A DNA stretch of 64,000 nt from contig CAKTWP010000002.1 of the NCBI GenBank assembly GCA_934630705.1, forward strand, positions 124,001-188,000. The letters are read 5' to 3'. Under the pieces are notes generated by a model. That model made no database searches. It saw nothing but the letters and a program-made list of their open reading frames with translations, and had not been told where the DNA came from. The position numbers and the translations under genes are program-made. Each line of letters opens with the position of its first letter. Position 1 is the first letter of the stretch. The DNA comes from an uncultured Clostridia bacterium (GTDB lineage Bacteria > Bacillota > Clostridia > Christensenellales > Aristaeellaceae). Shown in pieces: positions 16,447 to 25,542 of the stretch.

Positions 16447-18597
16447 ATGGATTTTGTAACGGTTCTGGCCCAGGAGTTTCACCTGCGGCCGCAGCAGGTG
16501 CAGGCAGTGATCGATCTGTTGGACGCGGGGAACACCATCCCCTTCATCGCCCGCTATCGCAAGGAAGCCCACGGCTCTTTGGATGATCAGGTGCTGCGGG
16601 AGATTGCCGAGCGGCTGGAATACCTGCGGGGCCTGGAAAAGCGCCGGGAGGAAATCCGCAAGGCGCTGACCGAGCAGGAACAGCTGACCGACGAGCTGGC
16701 GTCCCGGCTTTCCGCCGCCGCCACCCTGGCTGAGCTGGAGGATCTGTATCGTCCCTTCCGGCCCAAGCGCCGCACCCGCGCCACCGTGGCCAAGGAAAAG
16801 GGGCTGGAGCCGCTGGCCCTGTGGCTGCTGATGCAGCTGCCCAGGGGCGATGCGCTGGCGGAAGCGGAAAAGTATGTCAGTGCCGAAAAGGGCGTGGAAA
16901 ATGCGGAGGATGCGCTTCAGGGCGCGCGGGACATCATTGCCGAATCCGTCAGCGATGACGCGGCCCTGCGCAAGGAGCTGCGGGCGCTGCTGCTGCGGGA
17001 GGGCGTGATTGAAACCCGCGGCGCCAAAGACGAGGACAGCGTCTATCGCATGTATTATGAATACAGCGAACCGGTGCCCCGGATGGCCGCGCATCGGGTG
17101 CTGGCCATCAATCGCGGCGAACGGGAGGAATTTCTGAAGGTGACGCTGAAAGCACCGGAGGAAAAGGCGCTGTTTACGGTGAAGCAGGCCTTCGTCCGTC
17201 CTGGCAGCCAGGGCGCAGAGCAGGTGGCCCTGGCCTGCGAGGACGCATGGGAGCGGCTGCTGTTTCCCTCGCTGGAACGGGAAATCCGCAGCGAGCTTAC
17301 CGACCGGGCCAATACCGCCGCCATCCGTGTGTTTTCTCAAAACCTGCATCAGCTGCTGATGCAGCCGCCCATTCATGGCAAGGTGACGCTGGGGGTGGAT
17401 CCTGGCTTCCGCACGGGCTGCAAGCTGGCGGTGGTGGATGAAAACGGGAAGGTGCTGGAAACGGGCGTGGGGCATTTCACCCTGCCGGGCCAGAGCTTTC
17501 AGAAGGAGCAATCCGCCAGGCTGATCAAGCGCATGGTGCGGGAACACGGCGTGACCGCCATCGCCATTGGCAATGGCACCGCCTCCCGGGAAAGCGAGCA
17601 GTTTATCGCCTCGCTGCTGCCCGAGCTGCCGGGGGTGGCCTATGTGATTGTCAGCGAGGCGGGCGCATCGGTGTATTCGGCCAGCAAGCTGGCGGCCCAG
17701 GAATTCCCGGAATATGATGTGTCTCTGCGCAGCGCGGTGTCCATCGCCCGGCGCATGCAGGATCCGCTGGCCGAGCTGGTGAAGATCGATCCCAAGGCCA
17801 TCGGCGTGGGCCAGTATCAGCATGATTTGAAGCAGAACGAGCTGACGGACGCGCTGGATGGGGTGGTGGAGCAATGCGTGAACGGCGTGGGCGTGGAGGT
17901 GAGCACCGCGTCGGCGGAGCTTTTGTCCCATGTGGCGGGCATCGGCCCGGCGCTGGCGAAAAACATCGTGGCCTATCGGGAGGAAAACGGCATCCCGTCT
18001 CGGGCGGCGCTGAAAAAGGTGCCCAAGCTGGGGCCCCGGGCCTATGAGCAGTGCGCGGGCTTTTTGCGGGTGGCGGGCAGCAAGAACCCGCTGGACGCCA
18101 CCGCCGTGCATCCCGAAAGCTATGACGCGGCCAAGGCGCTGCTGGGCGCGCTGGGCTATGAACTGCAGGATGTGAAAAACGGCGGCGTGCCCGGCATGGG
18201 GGAGCGGGCGGCGGCCTATGGGCTGGAAAAGCTCAGCGGCGAGCTGGGCCTTGGCCTGCCCACCCTCAAGGACATGCTGGCCGAGCTGCAAAAGCCCGGC
18301 CGGGATCCCCGGGAGGATCTGCCCAAGCCGGTGCTGCGCACGGACGTGCTGGACATCAAGGATTTGCAGCCGGGAATGGAGCTTACCGGCACGGTGCGCA
18401 ACGTGATCGATTTCGGCGCATTTGTGGACATCGGCGTGCATCAGGACGGGCTGGTGCATATTTCCCGCATGGCGGATAAGTTTATCCGCCACCCCTCTGA
18501 GATCGTGAAGGTGGGGGACGTGGTGAAGGTCTGGGTGGTGGATGTGGATGAAAAGAAAAAGCGCATCGCCCTGACCATGGTGAAGGATCGGAAATAA
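16447..18597 (+). CDS. tex: Tex-type S1 RNA-binding transcription accessory protein
   Basis: 716 residues with the canonical Tex order: N-terminal helical Tex_N (NTIPFIARYRKEAHGSLDD), YqgF-like RNase H fold (LGVDPGFRTGCKLAVVDENG, ISEAGASVYSASKLA with V before SEAG), helix-hairpin-helix region (VAGIGPALAKNIVAYREENG) and a C-terminal S1 domain (GTVRNVIDFGAFVDIGVHQDG) near 645-712. Tex binds nucleic acid and affects transcription elongation and RNA processing; its exact role in Firmicutes is unsettled. GAGGAGG is eight bases before the ATG. It is flanked by type B repeats upstream and a terminator-like hairpin downstream. Confidence 0.96.
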   Translation: MDFVTVLAQEFHLRPQQVQAVIDLLDAGNTIPFIARYRKEAHGSLDDQVLREIAERLEYLRGLEKRREEIRKALTEQEQLTDELASRLSAAATLAELEDLYRPFRPKRRTRATVAKEKGLEPLALWLLMQLPRGDALAEAEKYVSAEKGVENAEDALQGARDIIAESVSDDAALRKELRALLLREGVIETRGAKDEDSVYRMYYEYSEPVPRMAAHRVLAINRGEREEFLKVTLKAPEEKALFTVKQAFVRPGSQGAEQVALACEDAWERLLFPSLEREIRSELTDRANTAAIRVFSQNLHQLLMQPPIHGKVTLGVDPGFRTGCKLAVVDENGKVLETGVGHFTLPGQSFQKEQSARLIKRMVREHGVTAIAIGNGTASRESEQFIASLLPELPGVAYVIVSEAGASVYSASKLAAQEFPEYDVSLRSAVSIARRMQDPLAELVKIDPKAIGVGQYQHDLKQNELTDALDGVVEQCVNGVGVEVSTASAELLSHVAGIGPALAKNIVAYREENGIPSRAALKKVPKLGPRAYEQCAGFLRVAGSKNPLDATAVHPESYDAAKALLGALGYELQDVKNGGVPGMGERAAAYGLEKLSGELGLGLPTLKDMLAELQKPGRDPREDLPKPVLRTDVLDIKDLQPGMELTGTVRNVIDFGAFVDIGVHQDGLVHISRMADKFIRHPSEIVKVGDVVKVWVVDVDEKKKRIALTMVKDRK

Positions 18598-18607
18598 ATA
18601 TCGCTTA

Positions 18608-18648
18608 TCCGGCGGCGCGGCCAGGCTCAGGCTGCGCCCCGGATTTTT
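18608..18648 (+). terminator. Terminator-like hairpin after tex
   Basis: TCCGGCGGCGC pairs, with a one-base mismatch, with GCGCCCCGGA and is followed by TTTTTG. The next gene starts 18 bases later, so read-through may supply it. Confidence 0.55.
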
Positions 18649-18665
18649 GAAAGGAAAGATGAGGC

Positions 18666-19730
18666 ATGGATTGGCGGGAGCATCCGGCGCTGCAGCGGCA
18701 GTTTGTGCTGGCGGAGGAAAATCTGCGGGCCATGGAGCTGTTTTCCGCGCTGCTCAATGAGCGGCCGGATTATTTCAGCGCTTCCGAGGTGGAAGCCTTT
18801 GCCCGGGATTGCGATTTGCCCCGGGATGTGGCCTTTGAAGCGCTGCTGGCCGCCGGATGCGGGCTGGAAAGCGATGTGAATCCCCGGCATCGGCGGCTGG
18901 AGGAACGGTATTTCGTGCCTGCCCTGCGGCGATTGGATGCGGCGGAATACCGCAAAAATCCCTATTACCAGACCATTCGCTTTCCTGAAAAAACACTGGG
19001 CGGCTGGCAGATGACCCATCAGCAATACAAGCCCTACGAGCTGTTTTGCTATAACGACACCGCCCTGCTCAAAGACGGCCGGGAAATTCCGCCCATCGGC
19101 TATTTTACCGAGGAATTCTCTTTCCCGGCGGTGCTGGAAAAGGGCCGGCTCTGGATGGCGATTACCCCCAACGAAGTGGAAACCATGCAGGCAGATATTG
19201 ACGCGGCGTTTGGCCGCATCGCCGTGTTCGGGCTGGGTCTGGGATATTATCCCTTCATGACCGCCCGGATGGATCCGGTGACGGAGATTACCGTGGTGGA
19301 ACGGGATCCCAATGCCATCGCGCTGTTTGAAAAGCATCTGCTGCCCCAGTTTCCCCACCGGGAGAAAATCCGTGTGGTGCAGGGGGATGCATACGATTTT
19401 CTGGCCCGGGAGATGGGAAACGGGCGGTTTGACTTTGCGTATGTGGATATCTGGCACGATGTGCTGGACGGCACGCCCATGTATCTGCGCTGCAGGCAGC
19501 TGGAGCATCGGGCCGGCGGCATCCCCTTCCGCTATTGGGTGGAGCAGAGCATGCTGATCTGGTTGCGGGGGCTGGCGCTTTCCGAATTGCAGGCGGGAGC
19601 GGGCCAGCTGCATGATCTGCTGATGTGCAGGGCACAATCCCCGGAGGGCCTGCTTTCCCTGCTTTCGCTGGAGTCCCTTCATGCGCTGGCTCCGGAAATT
19701 CCACTGGAGGCTGTGGAACCCGACCGGTAA
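18666..19730 (+). CDS. SAM-methyltransferase-like Rossmann protein of unknown function
   Basis: 354 residues. Residues about 180-270 form a class I methyltransferase-like or spermidine-synthase-like core: IAVFGLGLGYYPFMTA as motif I, EITVVERDPNAIALFEKHL as the acidic second strand, VVQGDAYDFLA and FDFAYVDIWHDV as the later strands. The N-terminal 170 residues are helical and match nothing I recognise. Motif I lacks the usual GxGxG spacing, so SAM binding is inferred, not certain. AAAGGAAAGATGAGGC precedes the ATG. The gene follows tex closely and may be partly cotranscribed. Confidence 0.7.
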   Translation: MDWREHPALQRQFVLAEENLRAMELFSALLNERPDYFSASEVEAFARDCDLPRDVAFEALLAAGCGLESDVNPRHRRLEERYFVPALRRLDAAEYRKNPYYQTIRFPEKTLGGWQMTHQQYKPYELFCYNDTALLKDGREIPPIGYFTEEFSFPAVLEKGRLWMAITPNEVETMQADIDAAFGRIAVFGLGLGYYPFMTARMDPVTEITVVERDPNAIALFEKHLLPQFPHREKIRVVQGDAYDFLAREMGNGRFDFAYVDIWHDVLDGTPMYLRCRQLEHRAGGIPFRYWVEQSMLIWLRGLALSELQAGAGQLHDLLMCRAQSPEGLLSLLSLESLHALAPEIPLEAVEPDR

Positions 19731-19770
19731 CAGCATTTTCCTTCTTTTCAAGGAAAGTTTTTATATGCTC

Positions 19771-19799
19771 TTCCAAAATGCGAACAAATGTGCTATAAT
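19771..19799 (+). promoter_or_regulatory. uvrA promoter
   Basis: TTCCAA, 17 bp, TATAAT, giving a leader of about 150 bases before the uvrA ATG. Confidence 0.65.
19781..19794 (+). promoter_or_regulatory. LexA (SOS) box in the uvrA promoter
   Basis: CGAACAAATGTGCT matches 12 of 14 positions of the Bacillus LexA consensus CGAACRNRYGTTYC. It fills the spacer directly before the -10, where LexA would block RNA polymerase. uvrA is a standard SOS gene. Confidence 0.7.
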
Positions 19800-19888
19800 C
19801 ATTCCGCTTCCGGGCTCATGAGGCCCAGCGAAGCGAGTTGCGTTTTTTTATCATTTTCCTATACAGCGCTCTTGGAAGAGCGCGCGAT

Positions 19889-19923
19889 GGGAACCGCTCT
19901 TTGGCCGCCAGGGCACGGTTCCT
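19889..19923. repeat. Type B-like hairpin in the uvrA leader
   Basis: GGGAACCG and CGGTTCC arms around CTCTTTGGCCGCCAGGGCA resemble the type B stem. The hairpin is imperfect and has no T-run. Confidence 0.5.
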
Positions 19924-19955
19924 CTCGTAAAAACTTCATCGTACCGGAGGTTCAG

Positions 19956-22763
19956 ATGGAAGATCAGATTATTGTGCGCGGGGCGCGGGAGCATAACCTG
20001 AAAAACGTGGATATCACCATTCCGCGGAACAAGCTGGTGGTGTTTACGGGGCTGTCGGGCTCGGGAAAATCCTCGCTGGCGTTTGACACGATTTACGCTG
20101 AGGGCCAGCGGCGATATGTGGAGAGCATGAGCAGCTACGCCCGGCAGTTCCTGGGCCAAATGGATAAGCCCGATGTGGACAGCATCGAGGGCCTGTCTCC
20201 CGCCATCTCCATCGACCAGAAAACCACCGCCCGCAATCCCCGGTCCACCGTGGGCACCGTGACGGAAATTTACGATTATATGCGCCTGATGTATGCCCGG
20301 GTGGGCACGCCCCATTGCCCCAAATGCGGCAAGGAAATCAAGCAGCAGACCGTGGACCAGATGACCGACGCCATGATGGCCCTGCCTGAGGGCACCAAGC
20401 TTCAGCTGATGGCCCCGGTGGTGCGCGCCCGGAAGGGCGAGCATGTGAAGCTGCTGGAGGACGCCCGAAAGGCCGGGTTTGTCCGCGTGCGCATTGATGG
20501 GGACATGTATGAGCTGGACGATGTGCCCGCGCTGGACAAACAGAAAAAGCACCAGATCGATATTGTGGTAGACCGGCTGGTGGTGCGCCCGGGTATTCAG
20601 CAGCGTCTGGCCGACAGCCTGGAAACCGCCATGCGGGAATCCGGCGGCCTGGCCGCGGCCCAGGTCGTGCCCGACGGCGACGAAATGCTCTTTTCTCAGA
20701 ACTACGCCTGCCCGGACTGCGGCGTGAATATCGAAGAGCTGGCCCCCCGGATGTTCTCTTTCAATAATCCCTATGGCGCATGCCCCGTATGCAGCGGCCT
20801 GGGCGTGCTGCAAAAGGTCAGCGAGGAGCTGGTGGTGCCCGATCCTGGCAAATCCCTGAATCAGGGGGCTGTGGACTGCATGGGGTGGAACAGCGGCGAG
20901 AGCAATTCCACCGCCCATATGATGTTTCAGGCGCTGGCGGATTTCTTCGGCTTCTCCATGGATGCCCCCTTCCGGGAGCTGCCTGAGGATGTGCGCAAAA
21001 AAATCTTCTATGGCACCGGCAGCCAGAAAATCAAAATCAAAATGGAAACCGGCTATTATCAGACCACCTATGAGGGCGTGATTCCCTCTCTGGAACGGCG
21101 ATACCGGGAGACCCAGAGCGAGGGAATGAAGGCTGCCTACGAGGAGTATATGGCGGAGGAAACCTGCCCGGCCTGCCATGGGCTGCGGCTGAAGCCCGAA
21201 TCTCTGGCGGTGACGGTGGGGGAGAAGAACATCGCCCAGGTCTGCGCGATGAATATCCGCAAAGCCCGGGTGTTTTTCGACGGGCTCACCTTTTCCGAAA
21301 AGAACGGCATGATCGCCGCGCCCATCCTGCGGGAGATTGACGCGCGGCTGGGCTTTCTGTGCGATGTGGGGCTGGATTACCTGACCTTGTCCCGGGCCGC
21401 GGCCACGCTGTCGGGCGGCGAGGCCCAGCGTATCCGTCTGGCCACCCAGATCGGCAGCGGGCTGATGGGCGTGCTGTATATTCTGGATGAGCCCTCCATC
21501 GGCCTGCATCAGCGGGATAACGCCCGGCTGCTGGCCACCATGCGCCATCTGCGGGAGCTGGGGAACACCCTGATCGTGGTGGAGCACGATGAGGAAACCC
21601 TGCGCAGCGCGGATTATCTGGTGGATATTGGCCCCGGAGCCGGGGAGCACGGCGGCCATGTGGTGGCCCAGGGCACGGTGCAGGATATTATCAACACCCC
21701 CGAATCCATCACCGGCCAGTATCTGTCCGGCCGCAAACGCATCGCCGTGCCCGCATCCCGGCGCGTGCCCCAGGGCTGGCTGACGGTTCACGGCGCGCGG
21801 GAGCATAACCTCAAAAACATTGACGTGCGGTTCCCACTGGGGGTGCTCTGCTGCGTCACAGGCGTGTCCGGCAGCGGGAAAAGCAGCCTGGTCAACACCA
21901 TTCTGTATGGCGCGCTGGCCCACGATCTGAACCGCGCCCGGGCCCGCAAGGCGGATTTTGACAGCCTGGAGGGCGAGGAACAGCTGGATAAGATCATCAA
22001 TATTGACCAGTCGCCGATCGGCCGGTCGCCCCGGTCCAATCCCGCCACGTATACCGGACTGTTTGATCTGATCCGCCGGGTGTTTGCCCAGCTTCCGGAG
22101 GCCAAGATTCGTGGCTATAAGGAAAACCGGTTCTCCTTCAATGTGAAGGGCGGCCGTTGCGAGGCCTGCTCCGGCGACGGGCTGCTGAAAATTGAAATGC
22201 ATTTCATGGCGGATATTTATGTGCCCTGCGAGGTCTGCCATGGGAAGCGCTATAACCGGGAAACGCTGGAGGTGAAGTATCGGGGGCTGTCCATTGCGGA
22301 TGTGCTGGATCTGACGGTGGAGGAGGCCATGGATGTGTTTCAGGCCCATCCATCCATCATGACCAAGCTGCAAACCCTCTATGACGTGGGCCTGGGCTAT
22401 ATGCATCTGGGCCAGCCCAGCACCACCCTGTCCGGCGGCGAAGCCCAGCGGGTGAAGCTGGCTACGGAGCTGAGCCGCCGGGCTACCGGCAAAACCATCA
22501 TCCTTCTGGACGAGCCTACCACCGGTTTGCATATGGACGATGTGAACCGGCTGGTGCAGGTGCTGCAGCGGCTTACCGATGCGGGAAATACCGTGCTGGT
22601 GATCGAACATAATCTGGATATGATTAAAACTGCCGATTATCTGATTGATCTGGGGCCGGAGGGCGGCGACGGCGGCGGCCAGATCGTGGCCCAGGGCACG
22701 CCCGAGCAGGTGGCCCAGGTGAAAAAGAGCTACACGGGCCAGTTCCTGCGGGAGATTCTTTGA
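19956..22763 (+). CDS. uvrA: UvrABC excinuclease subunit A
   Basis: 935 residues. It is the damage-sensing ATPase of nucleotide excision repair, loading UvrB. It has two ABC ATPase modules with Walker [15 protein letters not shown] and [13 protein letters not shown], signatures [14 protein letters not shown] and [14 protein letters not shown], and Walker [13 protein letters not shown] and [12 protein letters not shown]. Zinc-binding CxxC pairs are present (CPDCG with CPVCS, CEACS with CEVCH, plus CPKC and CPACH). The ATG at 19956 begins [17 protein letters not shown] after GGAGG; the longer frame from 19788 would translate the promoter. Likely SOS-controlled by the LexA box upstream. No uvrB or uvrC is in the window. 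Confidence 0.98.
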   Translation: MEDQIIVRGAREHNLKNVDITIPRNKLVVFTGLSGSGKSSLAFDTIYAEGQRRYVESMSSYARQFLGQMDKPDVDSIEGLSPAISIDQKTTARNPRSTVGTVTEIYDYMRLMYARVGTPHCPKCGKEIKQQTVDQMTDAMMALPEGTKLQLMAPVVRARKGEHVKLLEDARKAGFVRVRIDGDMYELDDVPALDKQKKHQIDIVVDRLVVRPGIQQRLADSLETAMRESGGLAAAQVVPDGDEMLFSQNYACPDCGVNIEELAPRMFSFNNPYGACPVCSGLGVLQKVSEELVVPDPGKSLNQGAVDCMGWNSGESNSTAHMMFQALADFFGFSMDAPFRELPEDVRKKIFYGTGSQKIKIKMETGYYQTTYEGVIPSLERRYRETQSEGMKAAYEEYMAEETCPACHGLRLKPESLAVTVGEKNIAQVCAMNIRKARVFFDGLTFSEKNGMIAAPILREIDARLGFLCDVGLDYLTLSRAAATLSGGEAQRIRLATQIGSGLMGVLYILDEPSIGLHQRDNARLLATMRHLRELGNTLIVVEHDEETLRSADYLVDIGPGAGEHGGHVVAQGTVQDIINTPESITGQYLSGRKRIAVPASRRVPQGWLTVHGAREHNLKNIDVRFPLGVLCCVTGVSGSGKSSLVNTILYGALAHDLNRARARKADFDSLEGEEQLDKIINIDQSPIGRSPRSNPATYTGLFDLIRRVFAQLPEAKIRGYKENRFSFNVKGGRCEACSGDGLLKIEMHFMADIYVPCEVCHGKRYNRETLEVKYRGLSIADVLDLTVEEAMDVFQAHPSIMTKLQTLYDVGLGYMHLGQPSTTLSGGEAQRVKLATELSRRATGKTIILLDEPTTGLHMDDVNRLVQVLQRLTDAGNTVLVIEHNLDMIKTADYLIDLGPEGGDGGGQIVAQGTPEQVAQVKKSYTGQFLREIL

Positions 22764-22774
22764 GCAGTGCATGC

Positions 22775-22816
22775 GCGGCGTTTCGGATGCTCCTTCATCC
22801 GGGACGCCGCGTTTTT
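22775..22816 (+). terminator. uvrA terminator
   Basis: GCGGCGTTTCGGATG pairs with CATCCGGGACGCCGC around CTCCTT and is followed by GTTTTT. Confidence 0.85.
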
Positions 22817-22984
22817 GCATCATTCCTTCTGGAACTTCTGGGAAAGAAATCTTAAGTCAAGGCGATGCTGGACCTATCTTGAAAAGGGACAGAAAAGGAG
22901 CGCAATATGCGCTTCAGCGTGTCAAAACGTTTTTGGGCACGCAAAAAAGGAACGCAATGATGCGCTCCCTTACGGCACTGCCGA

Positions 22985-23023
22985 ATTGAAAGGGCCTTTC
23001 TTTCTTCCGAAAGAAAGGCCCTC
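22985..23023 (-). terminator. rny terminator
   Basis: Minus-strand AGGGCCTTTCTTTC pairs with GAAAGAAAGGCCCT, followed by TTTCAATT, starting 18 bases past the rny stop. The stem also works on the plus strand. Confidence 0.75.
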
Positions 23024-23040
23024 TCGCTTACATGCTTCGC

Positions 23041-24606
23041 TTACTTGGCGTATTCCGTGCTCCGGGTTTCGCGGATCACGTTCACACGGATCTGGCCGGG
23101 ATACTCCATTTCCTTTTCGATGCGCTTGGCGATTTCCTTGGCCAGCACCTTGGTGCCCTCATCGGTAACGTCGTCAGGCTTGACCATGATGCGCACCTCG
23201 CGGCCGCTCTGGATGGCATAGCACTTTTCCACGCCGTCGAAGGAATTGGCGATTTCCTCCAGCTTGGTAAGCCGCTTGATGTAATTCTCCAGGGATTCGC
23301 GGCGGGCGCCGGGCCGGGCGGCGCTGATGGCGTCTGCGGCCTGCACCAGCACGGCTTCCACCGTCTGGGGCTCCACATCGTTGTGATGGGCCAGAATGGC
23401 GTGGATCACATCGGGGCTCTCATGATACTTCCGGGCAAGCTCGCCGCCCAGAGACACGTGGGTGCCCTCCTGCTCATGGTCCACCGCCTTGCCGATATCA
23501 TGCAGCAGGCCCGCGCGCTTGGCCAGGGCCACATCCGCGCCCAGCTCCGCAGCCATCAGGCCGGCCAGATGGCTCACCTCGATGGAATGCTTAAGCACGT
23601 TCTGGCCATAGCTGGTGCGATACCGCATCCGGCCCAGCAGCTTCACCAGCTCCGGATGGATGCCGTGCTGGCCGGTTTCAAACACGGCCTGCTCTCCGGC
23701 TTCGCGGATCTGGTTATCCACTTCCTTCTTGGCTTTCTCCACGCATTCCTCAATCCGGGCGGGATGGATACGGCCGTCCATGATCAGCTTTTCAATGGCC
23801 AGGCGGGCCACTTCCCGGCGCACCGGATCAAAGGCGGAAACGATCACGGCTTCGGGGGTGTCATCGATAATCAGATCCACGCCGGTGGCGGTTTCCAGGG
23901 CGCGGATATTGCGGCCCTCGCGGCCAATGATGCGGCCCTTCATATCGTCGTTGGGCAGGTTAATCACGGACACGGTGGTTTCCGCCACATGATCCGCAGC
24001 GCATTTCTGAATGGCCAGGGCGATGATGTTCCGGGCCTTCTTTTCACCCTCCTCCTTGGCGCGGCTTTCGATTTCCCGCACCGTAGCGGCGGCGTCATGG
24101 AAGGCTTCCTTCTGCACCCGATCGATCACCATTTGACGGGCTTCGTCCTGGGTCATGGTGGCGATGCGCTCCAGCTCGGTGATCTGCTTTTGCTTGATTT
24201 CTTCCGCTTCGTCTTCCAGCTTCTGCGCGTTTTCAAATTTCTGGTTCAGGGCTTCCTCCCGTTCCGAGAGGCCGTCCCGCTTCTTTTCCAGCTGTTCTTC
24301 CCGCTTATCCAGGGTTTCCTCCCGCTGGATCATGCGGCGCTCGGAGCGCTGGATTTCCGCCCGGCGGGTGCGGATTTCTTTATCCAGCTCGGTTTTGAGA
24401 TGCAGGATTTCCTCCTTGGCCTCCAGCAGCATTTCTTTTTTCTTGTCGTCTGCCTTGCGGGTTGCATCGTCCAGGAGCTTTTTCGCGTATTCTTCCGTGC
24501 GGCCGATTTTCTTTTCCGCCACGTTTTTGCGATACAGGAAGCCACCGTATCCGCCGGCCGCGCCGGCGATCAGGGCTGCCAGAATAATCCATAGGGCAGT
24601 TGGCAT
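23041..24606 (-). CDS. rny: Ribonuclease Y
   Basis: 521 residues. It is the membrane-anchored endoribonuclease that starts mRNA decay in many Firmicutes. The order is an N-terminal membrane helix ([22 protein letters not shown]), a long coiled coil (30-205, rich in E/K/R), a KH domain ([22 protein letters not shown]) and an HD metal-dependent domain with [18 protein letters not shown]. The ATG at 24606 is chosen because AGGAGG sits eight bases upstream and it opens the membrane anchor directly. It has a strong promoter about 300 bases upstream and its own terminator. Confidence 0.97.
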   Translation of the reverse strand: MPTALWIILAALIAGAAGGYGGFLYRKNVAEKKIGRTEEYAKKLLDDATRKADDKKKEMLLEAKEEILHLKTELDKEIRTRRAEIQRSERRMIQREETLDKREEQLEKKRDGLSEREEALNQKFENAQKLEDEAEEIKQKQITELERIATMTQDEARQMVIDRVQKEAFHDAAATVREIESRAKEEGEKKARNIIALAIQKCAADHVAETTVSVINLPNDDMKGRIIGREGRNIRALETATGVDLIIDDTPEAVIVSAFDPVRREVARLAIEKLIMDGRIHPARIEECVEKAKKEVDNQIREAGEQAVFETGQHGIHPELVKLLGRMRYRTSYGQNVLKHSIEVSHLAGLMAAELGADVALAKRAGLLHDIGKAVDHEQEGTHVSLGGELARKYHESPDVIHAILAHHNDVEPQTVEAVLVQAADAISAARPGARRESLENYIKRLTKLEEIANSFDGVEKCYAIQSGREVRIMVKPDDVTDEGTKVLAKEIAKRIEKEMEYPGQIRVNVIRETRSTEYAK

Positions 24607-24915
24607 GGCAATACTCCTCCTTTCGGTTTCCGATTTTTCCATGATTTTATGTTCGCAAGTTTATCAGTTGAAATACCGCACGAAAAAAAGGCCGTTTTTT
24701 CGCACGGCAAAGCTGATTTTCTGATACCGCGTGCTGCCAGCACGCAAGCTTACACACAACTCAAACACACTCTCGCCCGCCGGCCGCGCCGGAAGCGCCA
24801 TATGCTAAAGCGGCAAACGCCTGCATAGAAAAAATCTCTGGGAACCACCACTGTATCCGAAAACAGCTTGCCTGCTGCGCCGAAACGCAGGCAGACTTTT
24901 TAGCCGATCATATCT
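24607..24915 (-). other. Long 5' leader of rny
   Basis: About 300 bases between the predicted transcription start and the rny ATG, without a credible ORF. It contains GCGTGCTGGCAGCACGC and CCGTGCGAAAAAACGGCCTTTTTTTCGTGCGG as stable hairpins on the minus strand. The function is unknown; autoregulation of RNase Y through its own leader is one possibility. Confidence 0.45.
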
Positions 24916-24944
24916 ATTGTACACAGATTCGCCTTTTCTGTCAA
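24916..24944 (-). promoter_or_regulatory. Strong promoter upstream of rny
   Basis: Minus-strand TTGACA, 17 bp, TACAAT: consensus -35 and near-consensus -10. This is the best-scoring promoter by eye on the minus strand of the window. Confidence 0.8.
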
Positions 24945-25034
24945 GGCTAAAAGCTGGCCAAATGGCATAAAGAAGCAACAAAAAATTACTGCAAAATGGA
25001 AAGAAATGGGCGCAGATTGGACAGAAATCGGGGG

Positions 25035-25062
25035 TTTCAAAGGGCAAAAAATCGTGTATAAT
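25035..25062 (+). promoter_or_regulatory. Promoter upstream of the TM1266-like operon
   Basis: TTTCAA, 16 bp, TATAAT. It leaves a leader of about 200 bases before the first recognised gene. Confidence 0.55.
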
Positions 25063-25194
25063 ATCAGTGTGTGTCATGAAGCCGCAAGCCTGCGTGGCGG
25101 GAAATCCGTCATAAGGGGGAGGGGCGGCACGGCAAAAAAGCTCCCTTGAGGGCAAGGATGCGTCCCGGCCCGAAAGCGAAAGGAGGAAAACAGC

Positions 25195-25221
25195 ATGCGG
25201 CGTTTTTTGGATGGGGCATGA
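25195..25221 (+). other. Possible leader peptide ORF (8 codons)
   Basis: ATG at 25195 follows AAAGGAGG-AAAACAGC, a very good ribosome-binding site, and encodes MRRFLDGA before TGA. Its stop codon lies inside the first arm of the hairpin at 25217-25241. Such an arrangement is typical of translation-dependent attenuation, but this is inference from layout only. Confidence 0.45.
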
Positions 25222-25249
25222 CCGGCTTTTTCGGGCATGCTTATTTTAA
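25217..25249 (+). terminator. Attenuator-like hairpin before the TM1266-like gene
   Basis: GCATGACCG and CGGGCATGC arms around GCTTTTT, followed by TTATTTTAATGG. It would terminate transcription ahead of the regulator gene unless disrupted. Confidence 0.45.
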
Positions 25250-25269
25250 TGGAAACGGAGGCGCGGCCG

Positions 25270-25542
25270 ATGGGGGATGAACGGCTGGGATTCGTGGGCA
25301 TCGTGATCGAAGATCTTTCGCAGGCTCCCCGGGTGAATCAGGTGGTGGGCCAGTTTCAGGATATGGTCACGGGCCGGATCGGCGTGCCGGACCATGAACG
25401 GAGCCTGGCGGTGATCGGGCTGCTGGTGCGGGGCGACAGCGCCCGCATCGGCCAGTTTACCGGCAAGCTGGGCAATATTCCGGGGGTGCAGGTAAAAAGC
25501 GCCCTCACCAAATGCGATAGAAAGGAAACGAAAACGGAATGA
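25270..25542 (+). CDS. TM1266-like iron-only hydrogenase system putative regulator
   Basis: 90 residues with an ACT-like/NikR C-terminal-like ferredoxin fold: GDERLGFVGIVIEDLSQAPRVNQVV, then IGVPDHERSLAVIGLLVRGDSARIGQFTGKLGNIPGVQVKSAL. The family (TM1266) is named from its neighbourhood with FeFe-hydrogenase maturation genes; its function is not established. The ATG at 25270 has GGAGG eight bases upstream; the upstream ATG at 25237 is less well placed. The end overlaps the next gene by four bases (ATGA), so the two are translationally coupled. No hydrogenase gene is in the window. Confidence 0.8.
   Translation: MGDERLGFVGIVIEDLSQAPRVNQVVGQFQDMVTGRIGVPDHERSLAVIGLLVRGDSARIGQFTGKLGNIPGVQVKSALTKCDRKETKTE

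Noticed and set aside
24805..25155. 116-residue minus-strand frame between rny and the TM1266-like gene
   Set aside because: It overlaps the consensus rny promoter and lacks an RBS and family features.
25070..25190. Known riboswitch (TPP, FMN, glycine, cobalamin) in the TM1266 leader
   Set aside because: I found none of the characteristic conserved strings, so only an unassigned leader is reported.
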